Below, in pieces: positions 41,200 through 49,358 of a DNA stretch of 64,000 nt. Numbering within the stretch: the stretch's first letter is position 1; each line of letters begins with the position of its first letter. The notes beneath the pieces are model-generated. The model was not told the origin of the DNA. It saw only the letters and a program-made list of their open reading frames with translations, and ran no database searches. Source of the stretch: UBA11872 sp965198285 (GTDB lineage Bacteria > Chloroflexota > UBA11872). The DNA lies in contig OZ240251.1 in the NCBI GenBank assembly GCA_965198285.1, forward strand, positions 558,001-622,000, given 5' to 3'. Position numbers and translations under genes: made by a program.

Positions 41200-41610
41200 C
41201 TAATAAATGTGCCGTTCGTCGCGCGACCAGTCCACCGGCGCCATGCGCGGACGGTCAGGTATCCGCCGCAGCAGTTCGGGGTCGAGGTCGGACTCGTCGT
41301 ACAGGCCCTTGATCTGGTTGCTGGGCAGTTCCAACTCGGAGGTCATGTCTTCGTAAAACGTCTCGATCGCCTTATAGCGGTAATACCACTCCACCGGGTC
41401 GCCAAAGTCATCGCAGTGCTCGGCGAAGTACAGCACCACTTCACGCTGGCCCACATTGGTGGGGTCCATCCGCTGGGGAAACGACTCACCAAACTCCCGC
41501 AGCCACTCAAGGTGGCGCTTGGCTTCCGCGGGCGGAAACCGCCGGCTCCTCGTGAGCTGGCTTGAGTACCAGGAGAGCGCCGAATGAAACGTTGAGCAGT
41601 CCGATGCCAT
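41200..41610 (-). CDS. Hypothetical soluble protein
   Basis: The ATG at 41610 gives 136 residues beginning MASDCSTFHSALSWYSSQLT. The product is acidic and aromatic-rich (AKRHLEWLREFGESFPQRMD, DPVEWYYRYKAIETFYEDMT, DESDLDPELLRRIPDRPRMA), which looks like a real folded helical protein. I recognise no family. The longer frame upstream crosses a strong hairpin at 41682-41705 and is not preferred. The gene stands apart from panB, with about 80 bases between them. Confidence 0.6.
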   Translation of the reverse strand: MASDCSTFHSALSWYSSQLTRSRRFPPAEAKRHLEWLREFGESFPQRMDPTNVGQREVVLYFAEHCDDFGDPVEWYYRYKAIETFYEDMTSELELPSNQIKGLYDESDLDPELLRRIPDRPRMAPVDWSRDERHIY

Positions 41611-42107
41611 GCCGTGCCTCCCCGCCGTGCATGTGGTCCCTGCGTAACGCCAGACAGACGGCTCGGACCCTCGACACAACAACGCTCGCCCCGAGGGGCG
41701 AGCGTATGTCTCAGCTAATCGTAACGACGGTGGCAGCGCCTCACGATCGAACCGTCCTCCCTGATCTCGATAATGCAGCAACGTCCGAACCGCTGCGGCA
41801 CTGGGTCCAGTGTAAGTCTCGGTACGCTCTCGTCAACACTGAATCTGATAACGTCCCGAATCAGCTGGCGGCCTGCCAAAGGCGGTAGCTGGAGAGTTCG
41901 ACTTATGTCGCTTCATAGCTTACACATAGCGTCCGTAGATCGTTCGGCCCGTCATGCCCCTCGGCGCGTGCTTCTTGATATTCCAGGCGCGAGTTGTCAT
42001 AACCGTTTGTCGCTGCGACTGACCTTCGGGGAAAGCGCGGGTTCGATCTGAACGACGCCTCCGGGCCGGCCTGGGCGCACGATCCTTCCGCTTTACGCGG
42101 ACGGCGC
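41611..42107. other. Intergenic region with a perfect hairpin; no convincing gene
   Basis: This nearly 500-base stretch between a leftward hypothetical gene and murD contains a perfect inverted repeat, ACGCTCGCCCC-GA-GGGGCGAGCGT (41682-41705), with no T-run. A 60-codon frame starts at 41706, directly after the hairpin, but its product (MSQLIVTTVAAPHDRTVLPD...) shows no family features. The murD frame is open upstream from about 42048. The base composition is closer to even than in flanking genes. Confidence 0.5.
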
Positions 42108-43439
42108 GTGGTGGTCATGGGCCTGGGTGTGCAGAGCGGCGGCCTGGGCGTGGCCGCCTTCATGCGCGACCGCGGCGCCGATCTGGTGGTTACGGATCTC
42201 CGCTCGGAAGCCCAGCTGGCGCCCAGCCTGGCCGCGCTGGGCGCGGCCGGGGTGCGCTACGTGCTCGGTCGGCACGAGATCGACGACTTCCGGCGCGCCG
42301 AGATCGTGGTGCGCAACCCGGCCGTTCCAGCTGGCTCGCCCTACCTGCGGGCCGCCCGCGCCGCCGCCGCGCACATCGAGATGGAGTTCACGCTGTTCCT
42401 GCGCTGGTGCCGGCAGGCGCGTGTGATCGGTGTGACCGGCACCCGCGGCAAGACCACCACCGCCACCGCCCTGCACGCCATGCTCGCCGCCGGCGGGGAG
42501 CGCGCGATGCTGGCCGGCAACATGCGCGTGTCGGCCCTGGCGCAACTGCACGAGATCGAGCCGGGGTCCTCCGTGGTTCTGGAGCTTTCGAGCGCCCAGC
42601 TCGAAGGGCTGGCCGACACCGGCCTGCGCACGCGCGGCGCTATCGTCACCAACCTGATGGCCGACCATCTCGACCGCTACGCCGACATGCAGGTCTACGC
42701 CAGGGCCAAGCTGTCGCTGGTGGCAAACCAGCGTCCGGGCGACTGGGCCGTCATTCCTGCCGGTCGGGGCTGGCCCGACTGGTTCGCGGCACGGGCCGGC
42801 GGCGCGGTGGTGCGCCCCGACCTCAGGCGCGCGCCGCCGGGCTGGCCGGGCGCCCGGCTCTCGGGTCGGCACAACCGCGCCAATTTGGCGCTGGCGGCCA
42901 CGGCCGCCCGGCAGGCCGGGGTGGCGGAGTCCGCCATTATGCGCGCCGTTCGGGATTTCGGCGGCGTTTCGGCCCGCCAGGAACTGGTGGGAACCGTGGG
43001 CGGCGTGCGTGCCTACAACGACACGACGGCCACCACGCCCGAGGCCGCGCTGGCCGCACTGGCCACGGTGTCTGGACCCTGGGTACTGATCGCGGGCGGC
43101 TCCGACAAGGGCCTGGACTTCGAGCCGCTGGCAAGGCGGCTGCGCTCGGCCGACGGGCTGCGCGGCGTGGTGCTACTGCCCGGCGCCGGAACCAACCGAC
43201 TGCGCCCGCTGCTGGAAGGCTGCCGGCTCGAAGCCGCCGCCGACATGGCGCAAGCCGTGGACCGCGCATTGGCGCTGGCGCGCTCGGGCGATGCACTCTT
43301 GCTGTCGCCGGCCTGTGCTTCGTTTGGCCTCTTCAGCAACGAGTTCGACCGGGGCGATAGCTTCGTCGCCCGCCTTCGGGAACTCGGCCTGCGGCCAGCG
43401 ATCTCCGACGAGGCGCCGCCTCGCTCCGGTGGTGCGTGA
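42108..43439 (+). CDS. murD: UDP-N-acetylmuramoylalanine-D-glutamate ligase (MurD-type Mur ligase)
   Basis: The 443-residue protein begins VVVMGLGVQSGGLGVAAFMR, the MurD N-terminal UDP-binding fold. It has the ATP P-loop GVTGTRGKTTTATAL at about residues 107-121, the central EIEPGSSVVLELSSAQLEGL segment, HNRANLALAATAARQAG, and the C-terminal domain VRAYNDTTATTPEAALAALA, SDKGLDFEPLARRL, then LSPACASFGLFSNEFDRGDS. MurD adds D-glutamate in peptidoglycan precursor synthesis. The frame is open upstream (LNDASGPAWAHDPSALRGRR), so a non-standard start near the CTG at 42048 is possible. No other mur genes are adjacent, although VanW and DedA-type genes elsewhere in the window also suggest a cell wall. 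Confidence 0.9.
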   Translation: MVVMGLGVQSGGLGVAAFMRDRGADLVVTDLRSEAQLAPSLAALGAAGVRYVLGRHEIDDFRRAEIVVRNPAVPAGSPYLRAARAAAAHIEMEFTLFLRWCRQARVIGVTGTRGKTTTATALHAMLAAGGERAMLAGNMRVSALAQLHEIEPGSSVVLELSSAQLEGLADTGLRTRGAIVTNLMADHLDRYADMQVYARAKLSLVANQRPGDWAVIPAGRGWPDWFAARAGGAVVRPDLRRAPPGWPGARLSGRHNRANLALAATAARQAGVAESAIMRAVRDFGGVSARQELVGTVGGVRAYNDTTATTPEAALAALATVSGPWVLIAGGSDKGLDFEPLARRLRSADGLRGVVLLPGAGTNRLRPLLEGCRLEAAADMAQAVDRALALARSGDALLLSPACASFGLFSNEFDRGDSFVARLRELGLRPAISDEAPPRSGGA

Positions 43440-43505
43440 CATCCGCATAATGAGGCTCACCGGCGCGCCTGCCGGCCCACGCCGAGCGGAGGCCCGCCCC
43501 TGAGC

Positions 43506-44237
43506 GTGCTCATCATTGCCGACGTGCATGGCAACCTGCCGGCCCTGGAGGCCGTGCTGGCGGACGCCGGGCCGGTGGACGAAATCTGGTCGCTGGGCGA
43601 TCTGGTTGGATACGGCCCCTATCCGAACAGGGTGGTGCAGCTGCTCCGCTCGCTGCCGTTCCGGTCGCTGGCGGGCAATCACGATTGGGGGGCGACCGGC
43701 CAGGCGGACCTGTCGGTCTTCAACGCCGATGCACGGGCCGCCTGCCAGTGGACCGACGAGGTGCTGGACGACGAGACCCGCGAATATCTAGTTGGACTCG
43801 ACGTCTCCTCGGTGTTCGGCTCGGTGCACGTGGCCCACGGCAGCCCGCGCGACCCGCTGTGGGAGTACCTGACGAACCTGCGCCTGGCGGAGATCAACTT
43901 CGGGTACTTCGGCACGCAGGTATGCCTGGTGGGCCACACGCACGTACCGATCACGTTTCGCTGGCGCGAGGGCGTGCGCGGGCGCGGCGCCTTTTCCGCC
44001 GCGGTGCCCAGCGATGGCGATGCGATTGATCCGGGCGCCGACCGGCTGATCTTCAATCCCGGTAGCGTGGGGCAGCCGCGGGACGGCGATCCGCGCGCGG
44101 CGTATGCCCGGTTTGAGCCGGCCACCGGTCGCTTCACGTTTCACCGCGTCGACTACGACATCCGCGCCACCCAGACCGCCATGCGCGCGGTCAGCCTGCC
44201 CGACCGGCTGGCGTTCCGGCTGCAGTACGGCTCCTAG
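43506..44237 (+). CDS. Metallophosphoesterase (YfcE/MJ0936-like)
   Basis: A GTG start gives 243 residues. All calcineurin-like metal motifs are present: MLIIADVHGNLPALEAVL (D-x-H-G-N), WSLGDLVGYGPYPNRVV (G-D-x-V-G-Y-G-P), SLAGNHDWGA (G-N-H-D), VAHGSPRDPLW and VCLVGHTHVPITFR (G-H-T-H). The late NPGSVGQPRDGDPRAAYARF is typical of this branch of small bacterial phosphodiesterases. The substrate is unknown. A strong terminator lies about 95 bases downstream. Confidence 0.93.
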   Translation: MLIIADVHGNLPALEAVLADAGPVDEIWSLGDLVGYGPYPNRVVQLLRSLPFRSLAGNHDWGATGQADLSVFNADARAACQWTDEVLDDETREYLVGLDVSSVFGSVHVAHGSPRDPLWEYLTNLRLAEINFGYFGTQVCLVGHTHVPITFRWREGVRGRGAFSAAVPSDGDAIDPGADRLIFNPGSVGQPRDGDPRAAYARFEPATGRFTFHRVDYDIRATQTAMRAVSLPDRLAFRLQYGS

Positions 44238-44332
44238 CCTGGGCGCCCCGGGCGTCCGGCGGGGCTATACTTGGAACATGAACCGGTGGTGGGCACAGTG
44301 AGGGAGCCGCGGTCGGTTCGTGTGGCGTGATG

Positions 44333-44360
44333 CGCCCGGCCTGTGCGGCCGGGCGTTTTT
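44333..44360 (+). terminator. Intrinsic terminator
   Basis: Perfect 9-base arms CGCCCGGCC (44333-44341) and GGCCGGGCG (44347-44355) enclose a TGTGC loop and are followed directly by TTTTT. It lies between the metallophosphoesterase gene and the small SWIM-type gene. A TATACT hexamer at 44266 means it could also act within a short leader. Confidence 0.85.
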
Positions 44361-44397
44361 CGTTTCAGTGCGGCGGTGCCGCCGGGGAGGTTTCGGG

Positions 44398-44655
44398 GTG
44401 CAATCCAGCCTGATCAGCAAGTTGCAGAAAGCGCAGCAATACGCCACCGAACCGGAGCGCGTGCACGTGGAGTCGCTGCGCGTCCGGTTCGACGGGGATA
44501 ACAGCAGTCACATCGTCGCCTACGCCGACGGTTGCTGGACCTGCGACTGCGAGTTCTTCCAGGGCTGGCGTACCTGTAGCCATACGATGGCGCTGCCGAA
44601 GCTGATGAGCGACATGGTGGAGGCGCCGGCCGCGCGGGGGATCCCTATCGTCTGA
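44398..44655 (+). CDS. Small SWIM-type zinc-finger protein
   Basis: The GTG at 44398 has GGGGAGG 7 bases upstream and gives 85 residues: QSSLISKLQKAQQYATEPER, then VESLRVRFDGDNSSHIVAYA. The SWIM signature C-x-C-x(n)-C-x-H is present as WTCDCEFFQGWRTCSHTMAL. SWIM motifs bind zinc and mediate DNA or protein contacts. Here the whole protein is little more than that motif. It lies between a terminator and smpB with no obvious partner. A longer frame upstream runs through the terminator hairpin and is rejected. Confidence 0.8.
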   Translation: MQSSLISKLQKAQQYATEPERVHVESLRVRFDGDNSSHIVAYADGCWTCDCEFFQGWRTCSHTMALPKLMSDMVEAPAARGIPIV

Positions 44656-44743
44656 GCGCCCTTCCGGGTTCCCCGGTTCAGGGCAGAATGCGGGTGCCGG
44701 GCCGTCGGGCCTTTGGCACACACGCAGCGCGCGGTAGGACATC

Positions 44744-45235
44744 GTGGCACGAAAGCGGCGCAAACGCCGGGCGGCCCTCAAGGCGAGCCCGTCTGGGCAG
44801 CGCACCCTGGCATTCAATCGTCGCGCGCGCCGCGACTATGAGGTGCTGGACAGCCTGACGGCGGGCATGGAGCTGCGCGGGTCGGAGATCAAGAGCATCC
44901 GCAACGGCTCGGTGAGCCTGGCGCAGGGATTCGTAACCGTAGAGGACGGCGAGGCGTTTCTGCGGGACGTGCACGTCGCCCGCTACAAGCCGGCCGCGCA
45001 GGCCAACCACGATCCCGACCGGCCGCGCCGTCTGTTGTTGCACCGCGCCGAGATCGACCTGCTGGCCCGCCACGTCAACGCCAAGGGACGCACGGCGGTG
45101 CCGCTGCGGCTCTTCCTGTCGCGCGGCTGGGCCAAGGTTGAAATTGGGCTGGTGCGCGGCCTGCGACGGTACGATAATCGGGAGAAGATTCGAGCGCGCG
45201 AAGCGGCGCGTCAGATCGCCCGCTACGTTCGCTAA
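44744..45235 (+). CDS. smpB: SsrA-binding protein SmpB
   Basis: SmpB binds tmRNA and delivers it to stalled ribosomes. A GTG start gives 163 residues. The core is present: LAFNRRARRDYEVLDSLTAG, MELRGSEIKSIRNGSVSLAQ, GFVTVEDGEAFLRDVHVARY, RRLLLHRAEIDLLARHV, and KVEIGLVRGLRRYDNREKIR, followed by a basic C-terminal tail. The N-terminus is extended by about 20 basic residues. The tmRNA gene begins 12 bases after its stop, an especially close smpB-ssrA pairing. Confidence 0.97.
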   Translation: MARKRRKRRAALKASPSGQRTLAFNRRARRDYEVLDSLTAGMELRGSEIKSIRNGSVSLAQGFVTVEDGEAFLRDVHVARYKPAAQANHDPDRPRRLLLHRAEIDLLARHVNAKGRTAVPLRLFLSRGWAKVEIGLVRGLRRYDNREKIRAREAARQIARYVR

Positions 45236-45247
45236 GATCTTTATCTT

Positions 45248-45602
45248 GGGGATGACGGGTTTTGACAGAGCCCCGAATTCCGATGCTGCAGGTCGAGCCT
45301 GCCGGGGAGCTCGTAAATCCCCCTGGCATACAAGTAACTGGCGAAGAGCAAACGCTCCCGCTCGCGGCCTAAGCCCCGCGACGTCCAGCCGTCCCGTCCC
45401 TAGCGGGGCGTTCTGGGCGCAAGGAATCTAGGGTGCGTCGGTCAAGGCGCCCGCGTAGACCGACTAAGACACGCGGGTTGGTCGTGCGCCGTTGCGGCCG
45501 GATAGCGACGCCGCGGCGAGACTTAAGAGTCCGGCTAAACCTGTAGATGCATCGGGGTGACCGGTTCTGGACGGGGCGTTCAACTCGCCCCCATCTCCAC
45601 CA
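45248..45602 (+). ncRNA. ssrA: Transfer-messenger RNA (tmRNA, ssrA)
   Basis: The 5' end GGGGATGACGGGTTTTGAC pairs with the 3' end CATCTCC ahead of an encoded ACCA, forming the tRNA-like acceptor. A T arm with GTTCAACTC precedes it (GGGGC/GCCCC region at about 45573-45590). The reading frame for the tag is GGC GAA GAG CAA ACG CTC CCG CTC GCG GCC TAA, giving GEEQTLPLAA after the tRNA-borne alanine. The LAA-type ending is the usual protease signal. One-piece form, about 355 bases, directly after smpB. A hairpin at 45610-45631 without a T-run may terminate it. Confidence 0.95.
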
Positions 45603-45636
45603 GAACGGTGGCGGGTCCGCAACGGACCGCCGTCGC

Positions 45637-46626
45637 CGTCCGTACAATCCGCGCACGAACGCGGCAGTCAATGGGTGGCGGGCGTCGACAAGCGATTCAC
45701 CAGTTCGGGTTACCTGGTTCGTGACGACAAGGTCCTGCTGGTCAACCATCGGATGTTTCGCCTGTGGCTGCCGATTGGCGGGCACATCGAGCCGGACGAG
45801 GACCCGGTTGAAGCCCTGCATCGGGAAGCCCGCGAGGAGACCGGCTTCGAGATCGAGATCGTGGCCGAGCGACCCGAGTTCCATCGGCGGGGGGTTCACG
45901 TGCTGCCGGCACCGGCGGCCATCCTGATGTATGACTTTCGGGCAGGCCACGCGCTCGTCGACCTGATCTACTTCGTCCGCCCGGTGGGCGGGGCCCCTCG
46001 ACTTGCCCACGCCGAACACAGCGAGATGCGCTGGTTTGACCGCGAGGCGCTGTGCCACCCATCCGTTCCAGACCACGTGAGATTGCTGGGAACCCAGGCC
46101 ATCGACCGCATTGAGCACGTCCCGCCGCTCGCGTCCGTACAATCCGCGCACGAACGCGGCAGTCAATGGGTGGCGGACGTCGACAAGCACTTCACCAGCA
46201 CGGGTTTCCTGGTCCGCGACGGGAAAGTCCTGCTGGTCAACCATCGCAAATTACGCATGTGGCTGCCCTTCGGCGGACACCTCGAGCCGGGCGAGGATCC
46301 CGTAGAGGCACTGCATCGGGAAGCCCGCGAGGAGACCGGCTTCGAAATTGAGATCGTGGCCGAGCGTCCCGAGATCGACCAGCGGGGGGTCCACGTGCTG
46401 CCGGCGCCGGAAACCATCCTGCTGGAGGACATCGAGCCGGGGCACGTCCACATCGATCTGATCTACTTCGTCCGTCCGGTGGGCGGGGCGCAGCGATTGG
46501 CCGTGTCCGAGCACAGCGAGATGCGCTGGTTCGACCGCGACGCGTTGTGCCACCCCTCCATTACCGACGACGTGCGGCTGCTGGGCACGCAGGCGATCGA
46601 TCGAATCGATGGTCGCAATGGCGCCT
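45637..46626 (+). repeat. 495-bp in-frame tandem duplication spanning the Nudix gene and its leader
   Basis: Unit 1 (45637-46131) and unit 2 (46132-46626) both open with the same 40-odd bases (CGTCCGTACAATCCGCGCAC and onward) before the Nudix-coding part. The offset is exactly 495 bases, divisible by three, so the copies are fused in frame. The protein copies are largely identical, with scattered substitutions. Confidence 0.85.
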
Positions 46627-46628
46627 GA
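45675..46628 (+). CDS. Double Nudix-domain hydrolase created by tandem duplication
   Basis: A GTG start gives 317 residues holding two Nudix domains. Each begins DK.FTS.G(Y/F)LVRD.KVLLVNHR and carries a full Nudix box (GGHIEPDEDPVEALHREAR plus EETGF; GGHLEPGEDPVEALHREAR plus EETGF), then the WFDR(E/D)ALCHPS ending. The linker SVQSAHERGSQW is encoded by a copy of the sequence that lies upstream of the first start codon, so former leader DNA is now coding. Nudix proteins hydrolyse nucleoside diphosphate derivatives; the substrate is unknown. It starts 73 bases after tmRNA. Confidence 0.88.
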   Translation: MAGVDKRFTSSGYLVRDDKVLLVNHRMFRLWLPIGGHIEPDEDPVEALHREAREETGFEIEIVAERPEFHRRGVHVLPAPAAILMYDFRAGHALVDLIYFVRPVGGAPRLAHAEHSEMRWFDREALCHPSVPDHVRLLGTQAIDRIEHVPPLASVQSAHERGSQWVADVDKHFTSTGFLVRDGKVLLVNHRKLRMWLPFGGHLEPGEDPVEALHREAREETGFEIEIVAERPEIDQRGVHVLPAPETILLEDIEPGHVHIDLIYFVRPVGGAQRLAVSEHSEMRWFDRDALCHPSITDDVRLLGTQAIDRIDGRNGA

Positions 46629-47184
46629 CCCGGCCCCGCTCGACGTCGGATCCCGCCGCTGGCGGCTGAGCACGGGCGTGGATCGCAACGCGCTGTACCT
46701 GCTGGCCGGCGGGGTTGCGATGCTGGCAGTCTTTGCTCTCGTGCGCGCCCTCGGCAATCCGGCGGAGTCTGTGGGGCGCTCGGTCAACATGGCCACGGCG
46801 GTTGCTCTCTTTGCACTCGTTCCCTTTGTGGTGGCCATTTACATGGCCGCGCGGGACGGCTTTGTGGAGCTGGGCACCGACGAGTTGCGGCTGCGCGTGG
46901 GGTTCCTGGTGGACATCGCGATACCGTATGCCGACATCGATTTGGTCGGCGGGCCGATTCCGCGACCCCGATCCAGCTATGGCGTTTCACCGTCCTACCG
47001 ACGGCATGAGTTCAGCCTGGGCCGCCTGGAACGCGCGGTGGAAGTCGCCCTGCGCCGGCGCGTGCGCATGGGGACGCCCTGGCTGTTCCCCTTCCTGCGG
47101 GTGGATCGCATTTGGCTGGGCGTGGCCGAGCCCGAGCAGTTGATCGCCGAGCTGCGTCACCGAATGCAGGCGGATCGGCGATGA
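46609..47184 (+). CDS. Hypothetical membrane protein with a PH-like C-terminal domain
   Basis: Two close ATG codons (46609 and 46618) are possible starts, and the first overlaps the Nudix stop. The 191-residue product has two transmembrane helices (ALYLLAGGVAMLAVFALVRA; MATAVALFALVPFVVAIYMA). A cytoplasmic beta-rich domain follows (FVELGTDELRLRVGFLVDIA, IPYADIDLVGG, then IWLGVAEPEQLIAELRHRM), whose pattern resembles bacterial PH-like domains. The function is unknown. Its stop overlaps the start of the cytochrome gene in ATGA, so the genes from 45675 to 49351 form one overlapping unit. Confidence 0.65.
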   Translation: MVAMAPDPAPLDVGSRRWRLSTGVDRNALYLLAGGVAMLAVFALVRALGNPAESVGRSVNMATAVALFALVPFVVAIYMAARDGFVELGTDELRLRVGFLVDIAIPYADIDLVGGPIPRPRSSYGVSPSYRRHEFSLGRLERAVEVALRRRVRMGTPWLFPFLRVDRIWLGVAEPEQLIAELRHRMQADRR

Positions 47185-48389
47185 GGCGGACGACCGGGGT
47201 GGCCCTCGCCGTCGCTCTGTCCGTCGGTCTGCTGGCGGCCGGCGCGGCGTTTGGGTTGACGGATGCGCAAGTCGCACGCGGCGCGGCGGTCTTTGAGCAG
47301 TCCTGTTCCACCTGCCACGGACCGAACGGCAACGACGGCTTTGCCACGCCACTCAAGGGACCAGGCAGTTTGGTCCGATTCGCCTCCACCCGTGAGTTGT
47401 ACGCCTACACCAGCGCCACCATGCCGCTGGCCGCCGAGGGATCGTTGACGCAGCGGCAGTACCTGGACGTGATCGCCTGGCTGCTGGTCCAGCGCGGCAG
47501 GCCCACCGGGTCCGCCGAATTGACCCTGGCCACGCTGGACAGTACCCCGCTGCATCCTGGGTCGACGCCAACCCCGGCCGCTACGCCGGCCGCAACCGCG
47601 TCCCCGGTCGTCACACCAACGTCGACGCCGGCCACAGCGCCGGATACAGGTCGCTCAATTCGCTTGCAGCGGAATGACTTCACCGCGCCGGACCCACGCC
47701 TGTCGCACAACATCCCCGACCTGCGGATGACGCTCGACGGTCAGCTGGTCAGCTGCAATTTCCTGACGCATTACGAAACCGCGGGCGGGCTGACGCGCTG
47801 GGGCTTCGCGACCTCGGAGGTGCTGGAAGAGCGTCCCAACACGCTGACGCAGTACTACCAGCGCGGCGTGGTGGACTGCCATCACCGCGCCGGCGCCTGG
47901 CGCATGGAGCGCCGGCTGGCCTGGGACTACGTGGGCGGCGGGGTGGCAGGCGCGCCCGACCTGGGCGTGGAGCCCGACCTGCGCAGCACGCAGCCTGGTG
48001 AAGAAGTCGGGCCGTGGGGCCATCGCGTCTCGAACTTCGACATCGACGGCACCGAAATCGGCTTTCTGGACTTCTACGAGGCCCTGGGCGGCGTGACGGC
48101 CTTCGGCTTCCCCAAGACCGGCGCCCGGCGCGACGATGACCCGCGGGCGGTGTTGAACATCCCCGGCGCGTCGCCGGGTTTCATCCGGCAGTACTTCCAG
48201 TCCAGCGTGATGGAGTACCACCCCGGCGATCCGGAACCCGTGAAGCTGCGGCTGCTGGGCGACGACCTGCGCAACCGGCTCTATCCCAACGAGTCCTTTG
48301 CCGCCTACGCCAGCTTCAACGCGGCGGAACGGCTGGCTGAAGGTCAGACCTACGTGCCCGAGCGCATCGAGCGCAGCGTCCAGTCGTGA
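47181..48389 (+). CDS. Exported c-type cytochrome protein with WGF-type repeat domain
   Basis: The ATG at 47181 gives 402 residues. A signal helix (TGVALAVALSVGLLAAGAAF) is followed by one cytochrome c domain with heme site CSTCH (ARGAAVFEQSCSTCHGPNGN) and a distal methionine in TSATMPLAAEGSLTQRQYLD. A Thr/Pro/Ala linker of about 45 residues comes next. The C-terminal domain has repeats like those in the CAP protein at 24880 (TAGGLTRWGFATSEVLEERP, LGGVTAFGFPKTGAR). It is probably periplasmic or surface-exposed and involved in electron transfer, with an unknown partner. It overlaps both neighbouring genes by a few bases. Confidence 0.88.
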   Translation: MRRTTGVALAVALSVGLLAAGAAFGLTDAQVARGAAVFEQSCSTCHGPNGNDGFATPLKGPGSLVRFASTRELYAYTSATMPLAAEGSLTQRQYLDVIAWLLVQRGRPTGSAELTLATLDSTPLHPGSTPTPAATPAATASPVVTPTSTPATAPDTGRSIRLQRNDFTAPDPRLSHNIPDLRMTLDGQLVSCNFLTHYETAGGLTRWGFATSEVLEERPNTLTQYYQRGVVDCHHRAGAWRMERRLAWDYVGGGVAGAPDLGVEPDLRSTQPGEEVGPWGHRVSNFDIDGTEIGFLDFYEALGGVTAFGFPKTGARRDDDPRAVLNIPGASPGFIRQYFQSSVMEYHPGDPEPVKLRLLGDDLRNRLYPNESFAAYASFNAAERLAEGQTYVPERIERSVQS

Positions 48390-49351
48390 CCTCGGCCGCC
48401 GCTTCCGGGAATGACCCGCCGCGCCTGCTGTGCGTCGGCAGCACGGTCGTCGACGTGAACATCCAGGGCCTCACGCGCTTTCCCGTGCCGGACGTGGAGT
48501 TCACCGACGCCAGCGACGTGACTCATGAGGACCCCGCGCGCCTGCTGCTGGGTGGCACGGCCGCAAACACGGCCATGGTGTACGCGGGCCTTACGGGCGC
48601 CTGCCAGCTTGGTGGGGTATTGGGCGCGGACCCGTTTGGCGACTTTCTGGCCGCCGGGCTGGCCGATCACGGCGTGGAAATACTGGGCGAGCGCGCCGGC
48701 AGCACGGCAATGCACACGATTGCGCTGGGCGTGGACGGTCGGCGGCAGGCGTATTGGTACCCCGGACCGCCGCTGGACCCCGGGTCGCTGCTGGCCGCCT
48801 GGGCCCCGGGGCACGTGTATTTGTCCGGGATCAACCTGTGCTTCCAGCGCCCCCTGACGGAGGCGGCGTGCGCGTTTGGGCGCGCGGCGCGGGCCGAAGG
48901 CGGGCGGGCGGTGCTGGACATCGGCCAGGGCGGGCCGGGGGCGCTGGACTTCGCCGAGATCACAGCAATTGCCGCCGAGATGGACCTGCTGATAGGCAGC
49001 CGGGCCGAGTTCGCCGTCGCGCTGGGTTGCCCCTACACGGAGGGCCGCGCCCGGTTGCGCGAACGGTTCGCCGGTCCCGTGGTCGTCAAGCAGGGCGCGC
49101 AGGGGGCGCTGCTCGATCCCGGACATGGCCAGGCGCTGCGGCAGGTGTCCGGCTTCGAGGTTCAGGCCATCAATCCCATCGGCGCCGGGGATGCCTTCGC
49201 CGGCGGCCTGCTGAGCGCCTGGCTGGCCGGCGCCGATCTGGAGGCGGCCTGCCGGCGGGGCAACGCCGCCGGAGCCGTCTCGGTAAGATCACCGGGCGGC
49301 CCGCAGGACGTCACCAAAGCAGCCGTGGATCGGCTCGAGCGGGAAGGCTAG
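48386..49351 (+). CDS. PfkB-family carbohydrate/nucleoside kinase
   Basis: A GTG start within GTGA of the cytochrome stop gives 321 residues. PfkB features are RLLCVGSTVVDVNIQGLTRF, LLLGGTAANTAMVYAGLTGA (substrate-binding GG..N.A), LGGVLGADPFGDFLAAGL, and the ATP/catalytic signature INPIGAGDAFAGGLLSAWLA (with the G-A-G-D aspartate) near residue 265. The substrate (sugar or nucleoside) cannot be deduced. It precedes two phytanoyl-CoA dioxygenase-type genes with 7 bases to the first. Confidence 0.9.
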   Translation: MTSAAASGNDPPRLLCVGSTVVDVNIQGLTRFPVPDVEFTDASDVTHEDPARLLLGGTAANTAMVYAGLTGACQLGGVLGADPFGDFLAAGLADHGVEILGERAGSTAMHTIALGVDGRRQAYWYPGPPLDPGSLLAAWAPGHVYLSGINLCFQRPLTEAACAFGRAARAEGGRAVLDIGQGGPGALDFAEITAIAAEMDLLIGSRAEFAVALGCPYTEGRARLRERFAGPVVVKQGAQGALLDPGHGQALRQVSGFEVQAINPIGAGDAFAGGLLSAWLAGADLEAACRRGNAAGAVSVRSPGGPQDVTKAAVDRLEREG

Positions 49352-49358
49352 GAACGCT

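Noticed and set aside
41706..41888. A 60-codon frame after the hairpin upstream of murD
   Set aside because: It has no ribosome-binding site and no family features; it is only mentioned as part of the intergenic description.
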